Shown: positions 1 through 5,787 of the stretch, one piece after another
Layout of the letters: the number at the start of each line of letters is the position of its first letter
How positions within the stretch are numbered: position 1 is the stretch's first letter
DNA from: JBAYHA01 sp964605975
Lineage (GTDB): Bacteria; Patescibacteriota; Patescibacteriia; UBA11705; JABHMO01
Direction: 5' to 3'
Assembly (NCBI GenBank): GCA_964605975.1
Contig: CAZSER010000020.1
Location: forward strand, 1 to 12,049
DNA length: 12,049 nt
Notes under the pieces: generated by a model
The model's database searches: none
The model's input: the letters and a program-made list of their open reading frames with translations, nothing else
What the model was told of the DNA's origin: nothing
Made by a program: the position numbers and the translations under genes

Positions 1-309
1 ATTGAGCCGACCTACAGCCCCATTAATAAGAGTGATTTAAGCATGGATAAATACTTTAATATTTTCCTTGAACTTCTGGTTTCCGATCCCATGGGAATAC
101 GGCTTGTTCGAGGTGGAGGAAGTGAGATTGTTAGGGTGCCAAACAGTCGTAATCCTAGTGGTCAGTATGAGGACTGTTCGGCGGGTAATGCTGGCCATGC
201 CGGAATGGGAATTAAAACAGGAAGCTATACAATGTCGGCAAGGTTTATTGATAAATTTACTCCGGTTACAGACGCCGACCGAAGGTTAGCGGAAAGAATA
301 TCTGGATAA
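1..309 (+). CDS. 3' end of an unrecognised protein (5' end outside window)
   Basis: The reading frame is open from base 1 to the TAA at 307-309, giving at least 102 residues. The first in-frame ATG (43) need not be the start, because the frame stays open to its left. I do not recognise the family. The visible part has a hydrophobic-leaning segment near the first Met (FNIFLELLV), then a glycine-rich stretch (LVRGGGSEIV), a single cysteine in EDCSAGNAGHAGMG, and a charged C-terminus. G+C counted over bases 1-300 is about 44%, higher than neighbouring genes, which are nearer 30-35%. That may reflect a different origin or a larger, more constrained protein. A strong terminator follows 8 bp after the stop, supporting this as a real gene end. 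Function cannot be assigned. Confidence 0.55.
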   Translation: MEPTYSPINKSDLSMDKYFNIFLELLVSDPMGIRLVRGGGSEIVRVPNSRNPSGQYEDCSAGNAGHAGMGIKTGSYTMSARFIDKFTPVTDADRRLAERISG

Positions 310-317
310 TAAAGTTA

Positions 318-356
318 ATCAAAAACACGCAAATCAGAGCGTGTTTTTGATTTCTT
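318..356 (+). terminator. Rho-independent terminator after the first gene
   Basis: A perfect 13-bp inverted repeat, ATCAAAAACACGC (318-330) and GCGTGTTTTTGAT (339-351), encloses an 8-nt loop and is followed by TTTCTT. The A-run, GC core and T-run form a classical intrinsic terminator. It isolates the upstream gene from the next promoter at 395. Confidence 0.9.
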
Positions 357-394
357 AATAATTTGCAACTGGTAACTGTTTCTATCTAGTTATT

Positions 395-423
395 TTTACA
401 AAACCTTTTTTTGTTGATAAAAT
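395..423 (+). promoter_or_regulatory. Sigma-70-type promoter for the Cys-rich protein/ung operon
   Basis: TTTACA (395-400), a 17-bp spacer, then TAAAAT (418-423). Expected transcription start is near 430, giving a leader of about 40 nt before the ATG at 471. It lies in the gap just after the upstream terminator, where a promoter is needed. Confidence 0.7.
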
Positions 424-470
424 GATAGAAATAGAGAAATTTAAAGTAGTTAAATTTAATTTTTGAAATT

Positions 471-872
471 ATGGAAAAACAAAGAAAAACAATTTTTATT
501 TTAGCCGGTTTGTTGGGGTTGGTTTTTTTGGCTGGGGCGATTTTTATTTTGAATAATTACCGATTAGAAAAGAAAACGGTCAATGTTCCTGTTGAGATTA
601 TTGAAGAAGAGGTTGCTTGTGGAGTGGAAAACTGTCATGGTTTAGAAGTTCTTTGTGGAGAAAACCCAGCGAGGATCTGTACTATGGAATATCGTGTCGG
701 TGATATTTGCCGTCAATTTGCCGGATGTGAAGTTGTCGAAGGGGGATGTCAACAGAAAAAAGACCAAAGGTTTGATCTTTGTGCGGACTGTGTTTTGCAA
801 TGCGAAAATGATTTTGCCGAAATTCCCGATAGAGTTTTGGAATGCGAGGCGCTTTGTGCAGAATTAGAATAA
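471..872 (+). CDS. Cysteine-rich single-pass membrane protein, function unknown
   Basis: The product is 133 residues. A short basic N-terminus (MEKQRK) precedes one hydrophobic helix at about residues 8-28. The remaining ~105 residues are hydrophilic, acidic and contain 12 cysteines, many in short-range pairs (CGVENC, CADC, ECEALC). The basic start followed by a helix predicts an N-in anchor or uncleaved signal, placing the cysteine domain outside the cytoplasm. The even number of cysteines would suit a disulfide-stabilised fold; metal binding is an alternative. I do not recognise the family. The gene follows a good promoter and lies 18 bp before ung, so the two are probably co-transcribed, although no functional link is obvious. 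The ATG at 471 is chosen because it directly precedes the anchor; there is no ribosome binding site. Confidence 0.75.
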   Translation: MEKQRKTIFILAGLLGLVFLAGAIFILNNYRLEKKTVNVPVEIIEEEVACGVENCHGLEVLCGENPARICTMEYRVGDICRQFAGCEVVEGGCQQKKDQRFDLCADCVLQCENDFAEIPDRVLECEALCAELE

Positions 873-890
873 TTTTTTGTAAAAGTTAAA

Positions 891-1571
891 ATGTCCAACT
901 TTAAACAATCTGTAAATATAGAACCGGAATGGAATCTTTTGTTGCAGGACTATTTTTATTTGGCGGAATGGCAAAAAACAGCGGAATTTGTTCGTAGTGA
1001 ATATCTGAATAAAAAAATTTTCCCCAGCCCGAAAGATATTTTTCGGGCTTTTTGGTTAACGCCGTTTTCTAAGGTCAAGGTGGTTATTTTGGGGCAAGAT
1101 CCTTATCACGATGTTGGTCAAGCGCATGGTTTGTGTTTTTCTGTTCCAAATGGTCAAAAAATACCACCATCATTGCGAAATATCTACAAGGAGATAGAGC
1201 AAGATTTACAAATAAAGAAAAATTTTAGTGATGGTAATTTACAAAGCTGGGCGGAGCAGGGAGTTTTTTTGTTAAATGCCGTTTTGACGGTGGAGGCTCA
1301 TAAACCAACTTCTCATCGAGATAAGGGTTGGGAACTTTTTACCGATTTAGTGATTGAAAAAATTTCACAACAAAAAGAAAGAATAGTTTTTTTGCTTTGG
1401 GGAAACTTTGCAAAAAGTAAAAAAAGATTGATAGACACAAATAAACATTTAATCTTGGAAGCTCCGCATCCTTCTCCATTTTCTGCCCATACAGGGTTTT
1501 TGGGTTGTGGTCATTTTTCCAAGACCAATGCTTATTTGAGGAAAAATAAAGAAACGGAAATTTTTTGGTAG
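891..1571 (+). CDS. ung: Uracil-DNA glycosylase, family 1
   Basis: The enzyme cleaves the N-glycosidic bond of uracil in DNA, starting base excision repair after cytosine deamination or dUTP incorporation; it is cytosolic. The 226 residues match the usual family length. Hallmarks are present in order: the water-activating motif GQDPYH at residues 68-73 (catalytic Asp70, with Tyr72 that excludes thymine), uracil-stacking Phe83 in GLCFSVP, PPSLRNIYKE around 92-101, LLNAVLTVE at 127-135 with uracil-recognising Asn129, LLWG at 168-171, and the DNA-intercalation loop HPSPFSAHTGFLGCGHFS at 193-210 with catalytic His193. The C-terminus FSKTNAYL is typical. It lies 18 bp after the Cys-rich gene with no promoter or terminator between. 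No Shine-Dalgarno is present. Confidence 0.97.
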   Translation: MSNFKQSVNIEPEWNLLLQDYFYLAEWQKTAEFVRSEYLNKKIFPSPKDIFRAFWLTPFSKVKVVILGQDPYHDVGQAHGLCFSVPNGQKIPPSLRNIYKEIEQDLQIKKNFSDGNLQSWAEQGVFLLNAVLTVEAHKPTSHRDKGWELFTDLVIEKISQQKERIVFLLWGNFAKSKKRLIDTNKHLILEAPHPSPFSAHTGFLGCGHFSKTNAYLRKNKETEIFW

Positions 1572-1580
1572 GAAGATGTT

Positions 1581-1609
1581 TTGAATAATTATTTTGTTGA
1601 TGATATAAT
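1581..1609 (+). promoter_or_regulatory. Promoter for the coiled-coil gene
   Basis: TTGAAT (1581-1586), 17-bp spacer, TATAAT (1604-1609), with an extended -10 TGA at 1601-1603. Expected start of transcription is about 1616, leaving a leader of about 24 nt before the ATG at 1640. It begins 10 bp after the ung stop codon. Confidence 0.8.
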
Positions 1610-1639
1610 TGGAGCATAAAGAAATTTAAACTATTTTTT

Positions 1640-2731
1640 ATGGTAGAAAAATTTAATCCTCATTCTATTTTGGAAAACGCCAAAAAGGCACAACAGGCAC
1701 TGTTAGCGGAGGAACAAAAAAAGAAAGTAGCGCTCCAAGTTGCAAAAACAAGGCAATTAAAAGAAAAATCGGATAGTTCAAGACAAAATTTTGCCGAAAT
1801 GAAAAAGTTAAATGAAAAAATAAAACAGGCAGAGAAAGCACTGGAACTTTTGTTGAAAGAGGTTGTGGAATTAAGAGAGAAAAAAGTTGCTATTTCTCCG
1901 GAACTTTTTAAGGCAGAGGCAGAGTTAAATAAAGGACTAGGTATTTTAAAGGGAGAGTTTGGTAAAAAAAAGCAAAAAAAAGACAAAGATTTTCAAGATC
2001 AAGAGTTAGTTTACTTTGATCAACTGGAAGCAGAGTTGGAGGACAAGGAGCGCTCTTTTATTCGGAAGAAAGAAACAGTTAGGAAAGAAACAGCGAATAG
2101 AGAAAGCAAAATTTATTTTCAGCAGGAATCTGTTAAGCAGGGAGAGCTTCAACTTAAGGAATCTTTGAAAAAAGCGGAGAGACAGTTTAGCGAAAATCAG
2201 GATAAGTGGATGGAGTTAGAGAAGAAAATGAAAGAGAAAGATGAATTTTTGCAAACGATCAATAAAGAGTGGCAGCTAAATATTCCAAAAATTAGACGGA
2301 TATTAAATGAAATTGGCTTACCAACCATAGAAGAGATTTTAAAAACCAAGAAGGGAGAAAGAAAAACCGTTAAAAGCTTACATATTTATGAAATTTTGAG
2401 GAATGGTGGGAACAGCAATCTTGCTTTTGGATATACAACTAGTTTGCTATTGGAGGATGTTAGTAATATTAGATCGGTAGTTAAATCAAAAGGTTTTTTT
2501 CAGTCGGCAAAGAAGAATAAACTTTATGAAGTTAGTGAAATTTTGATTGACAGCCATAGTCCAGCTATTCGGGCGGAAGAGATTAAGAGAGAGTACGAAG
2601 ATTTAAAAGAAAAAAGGGACAGTTTTATTAAAATGAATAAAAGAATTCGTAAAGAAATAGAAGACCAGGCAACAGATCTCGGGTTGGTTAATTCTTTTGA
2701 AGTTAATGAGTTTTTATCCAGAACCAGATAA
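1640..2731 (+). CDS. Long coiled-coil protein, function unknown
   Basis: The product is 363 residues with no signal peptide or membrane helix, so it should be cytoplasmic. Residues ~10-215 are almost uninterrupted Lys/Glu/Gln/Leu-rich heptad-like sequence, predicting a long coiled coil that begins right after a short head (MVEKFNPHSILENAKKAQQA). Residues ~220-310 look globular (PKIRRILNEIGLPTIEEIL, then a segment rich in Ile, Leu and Ser), and ~315-350 return to charged helix. This resembles a filament, tether or SMC-like scaffold in shape only; no catalytic motif is visible. It has its own promoter and is closed by a strong terminator, so it is monocistronic. I do not recognise the family, and the lysine-rich composition makes weak database matches to coiled coils untrustworthy. 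Confidence 0.8.
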   Translation: MVEKFNPHSILENAKKAQQALLAEEQKKKVALQVAKTRQLKEKSDSSRQNFAEMKKLNEKIKQAEKALELLLKEVVELREKKVAISPELFKAEAELNKGLGILKGEFGKKKQKKDKDFQDQELVYFDQLEAELEDKERSFIRKKETVRKETANRESKIYFQQESVKQGELQLKESLKKAERQFSENQDKWMELEKKMKEKDEFLQTINKEWQLNIPKIRRILNEIGLPTIEEILKTKKGERKTVKSLHIYEILRNGGNSNLAFGYTTSLLLEDVSNIRSVVKSKGFFQSAKKNKLYEVSEILIDSHSPAIRAEEIKREYEDLKEKRDSFIKMNKRIRKEIEDQATDLGLVNSFEVNEFLSRTR

Positions 2732-2749
2732 AAGTTTCTATAGATAATA

Positions 2750-2780
2750 AATAAAAACACCGAAAATCGGTGTTTTTATT
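2750..2780 (+). terminator. Rho-independent terminator after the coiled-coil gene
   Basis: Perfect 14-bp repeat AATAAAAACACCGA (2750-2763) and TCGGTGTTTTTATT (2767-2780) around a 3-nt AAA loop. The symmetric A-run and T-run would let it work in both directions. The next start codon is only 11 bp further on. Confidence 0.9.
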
Positions 2781-2791
2781 AGCCCAAAGGT

Positions 2792-3337
2792 ATGATTTTT
2801 TTTGAAATAGAAAAAAATAAAATTCCAGTAACTGTCAAAAATAGGAGATTTTTTCGAAAAATATCGTTGCGTTTGAATCGGCAAGGCGAGTTGGTTATTA
2901 CTAAGCCGGTTTTATTTTCCAATAAAAAGGCGCTAACTTTTCTCCACCAAAACGAACAGTGGATCAAAAGAGCTTGGATTAGGTTCTCGCAGAGGGAAGC
3001 AATAGAAATAACTGAAGCAGAATGGTTTTTGCTCAAAGATGATTTTCTAATAAAGATAAAAAATAAAGTTGCTTTTTTTGCTCATAAATTGGAACTTTAT
3101 CCTTCGGAAGTGGTTATATCCAAGGCCAAAAGTCGTTGGGGAAGTTGTTCCCGTTCTGGAAAGCTAAGTTTTAGTTTTCGGTTGGTAAAAATGGCGGATG
3201 AAATTGTGGATTATGTTATTGTTCATGAACTTTGTCACCTGCGAGAGTTTAATCATTCAAAGCAGTTTTGGAGTTTAGTAAAGGAAATTCTCCCCGATTT
3301 TCAAAAAGTGAGAAAAGAGTTAAAAAAACAGTTATAA
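2792..3337 (+). CDS. YgjP-like zinc metallopeptidase (DUF45/SprT-like fold)
   Basis: A probable zinc-dependent hydrolase of the YgjP/WLM-like group, 181 residues and cytoplasmic. The N-terminal half has the family's beta-rich pattern (VKNRRFFRKISLRLNRQGEL, then VITKP). The signature SRWGSCS lies at 114-120, followed by DYVIVHELCHLREFNHSKQF at 140-159. This gives the HExxH zinc site His145-Glu146-His149 and a downstream ligand His155. YgjP-family proteins are widely conserved, but their physiological substrate is poorly defined. The start at 2792 fits the family N-terminus. It lies 11 bp after a strong terminator with no room for a full promoter between, so transcription must come from read-through or from a promoter inside the upstream gene. 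AAAGG ends one base before the ATG, too close for a normal ribosome binding site. Confidence 0.93.
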   Translation: MIFFEIEKNKIPVTVKNRRFFRKISLRLNRQGELVITKPVLFSNKKALTFLHQNEQWIKRAWIRFSQREAIEITEAEWFLLKDDFLIKIKNKVAFFAHKLELYPSEVVISKAKSRWGSCSRSGKLSFSFRLVKMADEIVDYVIVHELCHLREFNHSKQFWSLVKEILPDFQKVRKELKKQL

Positions 3338-3363
3338 TCTTGTGGTTATTGTTATTTTGCTTG

Positions 3364-3392
3364 TTGTTAAAGTCATTTTTTTGTGATAAAAT
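3364..3392 (+). promoter_or_regulatory. Promoter for the HD-domain gene
   Basis: TTGTTA (3364-3369), 17-bp spacer, TAAAAT (3387-3392), with extended -10 TGA at 3384-3386. Predicted transcription start is about 3399. This argues against translation starting upstream of it and supports the ATG at 3418 (leader ~19 nt) or 3406 (~7 nt). Confidence 0.65.
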
Positions 3393-3417
3393 TAGAAAAA
3401 TAATAATGATTTTTAGT

Positions 3418-4284
3418 ATGTTCCCAAAAGAAGGGGGTTTTCAATCCTCACCAGAAATTCAAACGCCAGTAATGGTCGCCGGTAAAAACAAAGAGGAAAT
3501 CAAAGCACTTTTTGTCAAAAATGGTCAGCCGTTGATTTCGGATGAAGTTTTGGCGAGGTTATCGCAGTTGGATAGCCATTTTTTGGAAAAAGTTTCTCAT
3601 TTTTTTGATGCGGAAGATATTGTTAAAATTTTTGAAAAAACGGCTATTAGTAGTAAAGATCTAGGCGTTTCTCTGGAAGAGTTTAAGAGTTGTATTTTGG
3701 TGCATGATATTGGTAAAACTGGTCCGGTCGGATGTTCAGAAGAGGAACAGCAACTTTTTGTGGAACTGTTTAATTTGAATTTTGAGAAGAGAGATTATAA
3801 TGGTAAAACTGCTCAGCAACTTACGCTAAAAGAGGCTTTACAGATAAAAGTGGCAGAGGGGCAACTTTCAACAGCGGATGCGAGAAAAATTTTACAGACA
3901 GTAATTGAAGCAACAAATAGAAATAAAACAACTATAAAAATAGATGAAAAGTCCTTGATGAAGGATTTTTGGTCGGCGCATGTTTATTGGACGCATGATC
4001 TTTTGAGAGAACAAAATTTTTCGGAGGAGATTATTGCGATTACTTCGGCACACCATGAAATTGATGGCCATTTCCCAAACAAAGAAAAAGAAGGAAAAAA
4101 TTTTTTGTATAGTAAACTGTTATTAATGTTATTAGATAAATTTCAGGCCTTTTTGCGCAGAGGAGGAAAATCTCCAGCACAAGCTATTATTATTTTAAGG
4201 GAAATGGTTAATTCCAAATTAACAGAAGAAGAAGAAAAAAAACTAGCGCTGGATATTTTAGGAGAAATTAGCAAACAAGTTTGA
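3418..4284 (+). CDS. HD-GYP-like metal-dependent phosphohydrolase domain protein
   Basis: The product is 288 residues and soluble. Motifs expected for an HD-GYP-like site appear in order: VHDIGKTGP (His96-Asp97 dyad), SAHVYWTHDLL (His188, His193), AHHEIDGHFP at 211-220 (counterpart of HHExxDGxGYP), and LLDKFQAFL with Asp240. The family binds two or three metals and hydrolyses phosphodiesters, often cyclic-di-GMP; here the Gly-Tyr of GYP is replaced by His-Phe, so the substrate is open. A ~75-residue segment between the HD dyad and the second histidine is longer than in a minimal domain. No sensory or receiver domain is fused. The frame stays open upstream to 3268, overlapping the metallopeptidase gene, but the promoter at 3364-3392 favours ATG 3418; ATG 3406 (292 residues) is an alternative. 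It stops at TGA. Confidence 0.85.
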   Translation: MFPKEGGFQSSPEIQTPVMVAGKNKEEIKALFVKNGQPLISDEVLARLSQLDSHFLEKVSHFFDAEDIVKIFEKTAISSKDLGVSLEEFKSCILVHDIGKTGPVGCSEEEQQLFVELFNLNFEKRDYNGKTAQQLTLKEALQIKVAEGQLSTADARKILQTVIEATNRNKTTIKIDEKSLMKDFWSAHVYWTHDLLREQNFSEEIIAITSAHHEIDGHFPNKEKEGKNFLYSKLLLMLLDKFQAFLRRGGKSPAQAIIILREMVNSKLTEEEEKKLALDILGEISKQV

Positions 4285-4290
4285 TTAAAA

Positions 4291-4320
4291 AATAAAAACG
4301 GTCATTTGACCGTTTTTATT
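4291..4320. terminator. Bidirectional terminator between convergent genes
   Basis: Perfect 14-bp repeat AATAAAAACGGTCA (4291-4304) and TGACCGTTTTTATT (4307-4320). It ends the plus-strand HD gene and the minus-strand membrane-protein operon. The minus-strand stop codon (TAA, 4316-4318 read in reverse) lies inside the stem. Confidence 0.92.
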
Positions 4321-5116
4321 TTTGGTTGAAGTTATGGCAGTCCGGAGGTAATGGTAGGTGTGTTTTTTGTTCACAAAAATGTCTTTTTATCCCTCTTTTT
4401 ATCATAGGCATTTTTTCCGGATTAAAACATTTAATATCTTCGGCAATAAAAATATCCGCATTTTTTTTGCCAATAATCAAAACAAAATCTTCCAGACGAA
4501 TTTTTTGGATGATAGGCTTATTTACCAGAGAAAAGTCGACGATGGTTTTTTCTGTGGGAGTCTCTAACTCCAAACGATTTTGTTCTCGAGATATTAAAAC
4601 TATTTTTCCGGCAAGCCCATGTTTTCGTGCTTGAAAAGTCTGTTCAAAAATTGGTTTGGTCAAAAATTTTTCGATACTTTTTTCTTGGGATCTTTTTTCT
4701 AACCAAAAACCTAAATTATAAAAACTTAAAATTGAGCCAATAATAATTATTAAACTAATTATTAGTAAGGAAATTTGAAAAAAAGGTCTTTGATAAAAAA
4801 GTTTGCTTTTTTTGATTATAATATTGATGGCAATAACAAAAAATATGGTAATACTGGCAAAAATAATCGGTAGTGATTCTAAAAACGCTTTCCAACCGGG
4901 AAATCCAAATGATAGATAATGAAAGTTGTCAGAGCTGATTGATTGATAAATAGTCAAAGAAAGAAAAATTGCCGACAACAACAGAAAAAAAACCAAAAAT
5001 CCACGCAGGCCGATTTTTTTTATCCAGAAAAAATATCTAGATCGAGGTTTTATTTTTTCGGAACTTATTTTGTTCATTATTTTTTGTTCCGTTGTTGGTT
5101 CATTATTTTTTTCCAT
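4316..5116 (-). CDS. Three-helix membrane protein with OB-like C-terminal domain; candidate sigma-factor partner
   Basis: The product is 266 residues. A basic cytoplasmic N-terminus of ~37 residues precedes three hydrophobic helices at about 38-58, 80-101 and 112-133. A soluble ~130-residue C-terminal region follows, which topology (N-in, three helices) would place outside. In that region, GLAGKIVLISREQNRLELET and RLEDFVLIIGKKNADIFIAE (about 167-227) have the alternating beta-strand pattern of OB-fold-like domains. The tail holds three cysteines and a Pro/His-rich end. The start overlaps the end of the upstream sigma-factor gene by 14 bp, so the two are translationally linked. ECF sigma genes are often followed by their membrane anti-sigma factor, so that role is inferred from position. 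No zinc anti-sigma motif (HxxxCxxC) is present. No family is recognised. Confidence 0.75.
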   Translation of the reverse strand: MEKNNEPTTEQKIMNKISSEKIKPRSRYFFWIKKIGLRGFLVFFLLLSAIFLSLTIYQSISSDNFHYLSFGFPGWKAFLESLPIIFASITIFFVIAINIIIKKSKLFYQRPFFQISLLIISLIIIIGSILSFYNLGFWLEKRSQEKSIEKFLTKPIFEQTFQARKHGLAGKIVLISREQNRLELETPTEKTIVDFSLVNKPIIQKIRLEDFVLIIGKKNADIFIAEDIKCFNPEKMPMIKRGIKRHFCEQKTHLPLPPDCHNFNQK

Positions 5117-5663
5117 ATTCAGTACGGTTAATAATTTTTTTGAGTTGTTCTTTTCCTCTCTTGATTAGAGTGCCGACGGTGTTTTTGGGGAGTTGTAAAA
5201 TATCGGAGATTTCTTCATAGCTTTTTTCTTCCAGATAAAACAGAATTAAAGGTGATCGATATTTTTCTTTGAGTTTTGATAAAGAGGTAGTCAAAGATTG
5301 GGTAAGAAGTTTCTGGTCAATATCTCGTTGAAAGTCAACTTTGGTATCCAAAAGTTCATAGTCATGTTCATCAAGGGAGAGAAAGCTTTTTCGTTTTAGA
5401 TGATTGATCGCTTCGTTGTGGGTAATGCGATAAATCCAAGAGGAAAATTTTCTTTTAGTATCAAAATCGTTTAAATTACGAAAAGTCTTTATAAAGGTTT
5501 CTTGTAAAACATCTTCTAATTCATCGTTATTGCCAACGAAGCGACGCAAATAGTTACGTAATTTAAAATCATATCGACGAATTATTTCGACATACATTTC
5601 TTGATCTTTTTGACAAACGACTTGAACAAGTTGTTCGTCCGTCAATTTTTGAAGAGTATTCAT
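5103..5663 (-). CDS. ECF-type RNA polymerase sigma factor
   Basis: This sigma-70 family factor should direct core RNA polymerase to a specific promoter set. The ATG at 5663 gives 186 residues, the usual ECF length. Region 2 spans about 20-90, with the core-binding and -10-melting helices (ELEDVLQETFIKTFRNL at 48-64, FSSWIYRITHNEAINHLKRK at 73-92). After a ~35-residue linker, region 4 spans about 125-178, with a helix-turn-helix in SYEEISDILQLPKNTVGTL that reads the -35 element. Regions 1 and 3 are absent, as expected for this group. The frame stays open to 5858, but that extension is A/T-rich low-complexity sequence reaching into the divergent gene, so the longer form is rejected; ATG 5699 (12 more codons) is possible. 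The gene overlaps the downstream membrane protein by 14 bp. Confidence 0.93.
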   Translation of the reverse strand: MNTLQKLTDEQLVQVVCQKDQEMYVEIIRRYDFKLRNYLRRFVGNNDELEDVLQETFIKTFRNLNDFDTKRKFSSWIYRITHNEAINHLKRKSFLSLDEHDYELLDTKVDFQRDIDQKLLTQSLTTSLSKLKEKYRSPLILFYLEEKSYEEISDILQLPKNTVGTLIKRGKEQLKKIINRTEYGKK

Positions 5664-5667
5664 TCTT

Positions 5668-5687
5668 ATAATACAAATCAGTTTATA
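5668..5687 (-). promoter_or_regulatory. Candidate -10 elements for the sigma-factor operon
   Basis: On the minus strand two hexamers could serve: TATAAA (5687-5682), which would give a ~12-nt leader, and TATTAT (5673-5668), only 4 nt before the ATG, which would give a leaderless message. Neither has a recognisable -35 hexamer at 16-18 bp. The operon may therefore use a non-housekeeping sigma factor, perhaps its own. Confidence 0.3.
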
Positions 5688-5739
5688 AAAAAATTTCATT
5701 TTTACTTTATCATTATTTAAGAAAAAGACCAGTAATTTT

Positions 5740-5768
5740 TTGGGGAAAAGTAATTTTTGTGGTATAAA
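5740..5768 (+). promoter_or_regulatory. Promoter for the secreted repeat protein
   Basis: TTGGGG (5740-5745), 17-bp spacer, TATAAA (5763-5768) with extended -10 TGG at 5760-5762. Predicted start near 5775, leaving ~13 nt before the ATG at 5788. It diverges from the sigma-factor operon across a 124-bp intergenic region. Confidence 0.55.
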
Positions 5769-5787
5769 AGAAACAAATAAAATAGCT

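Noticed and set aside
1339..1617. Minus-strand 92-codon frame opposite ung
   Set aside because: It lies almost wholly within the ung coding region, gives Phe/Lys-rich low-complexity sequence, and has no promoter.
3268..3417. Upstream extension of the HD gene overlapping the metallopeptidase
   Set aside because: A clear promoter (3364-3392) lies inside the extension, and the extra residues resemble the out-of-frame tail of the upstream gene plus a chance hydrophobic stretch.
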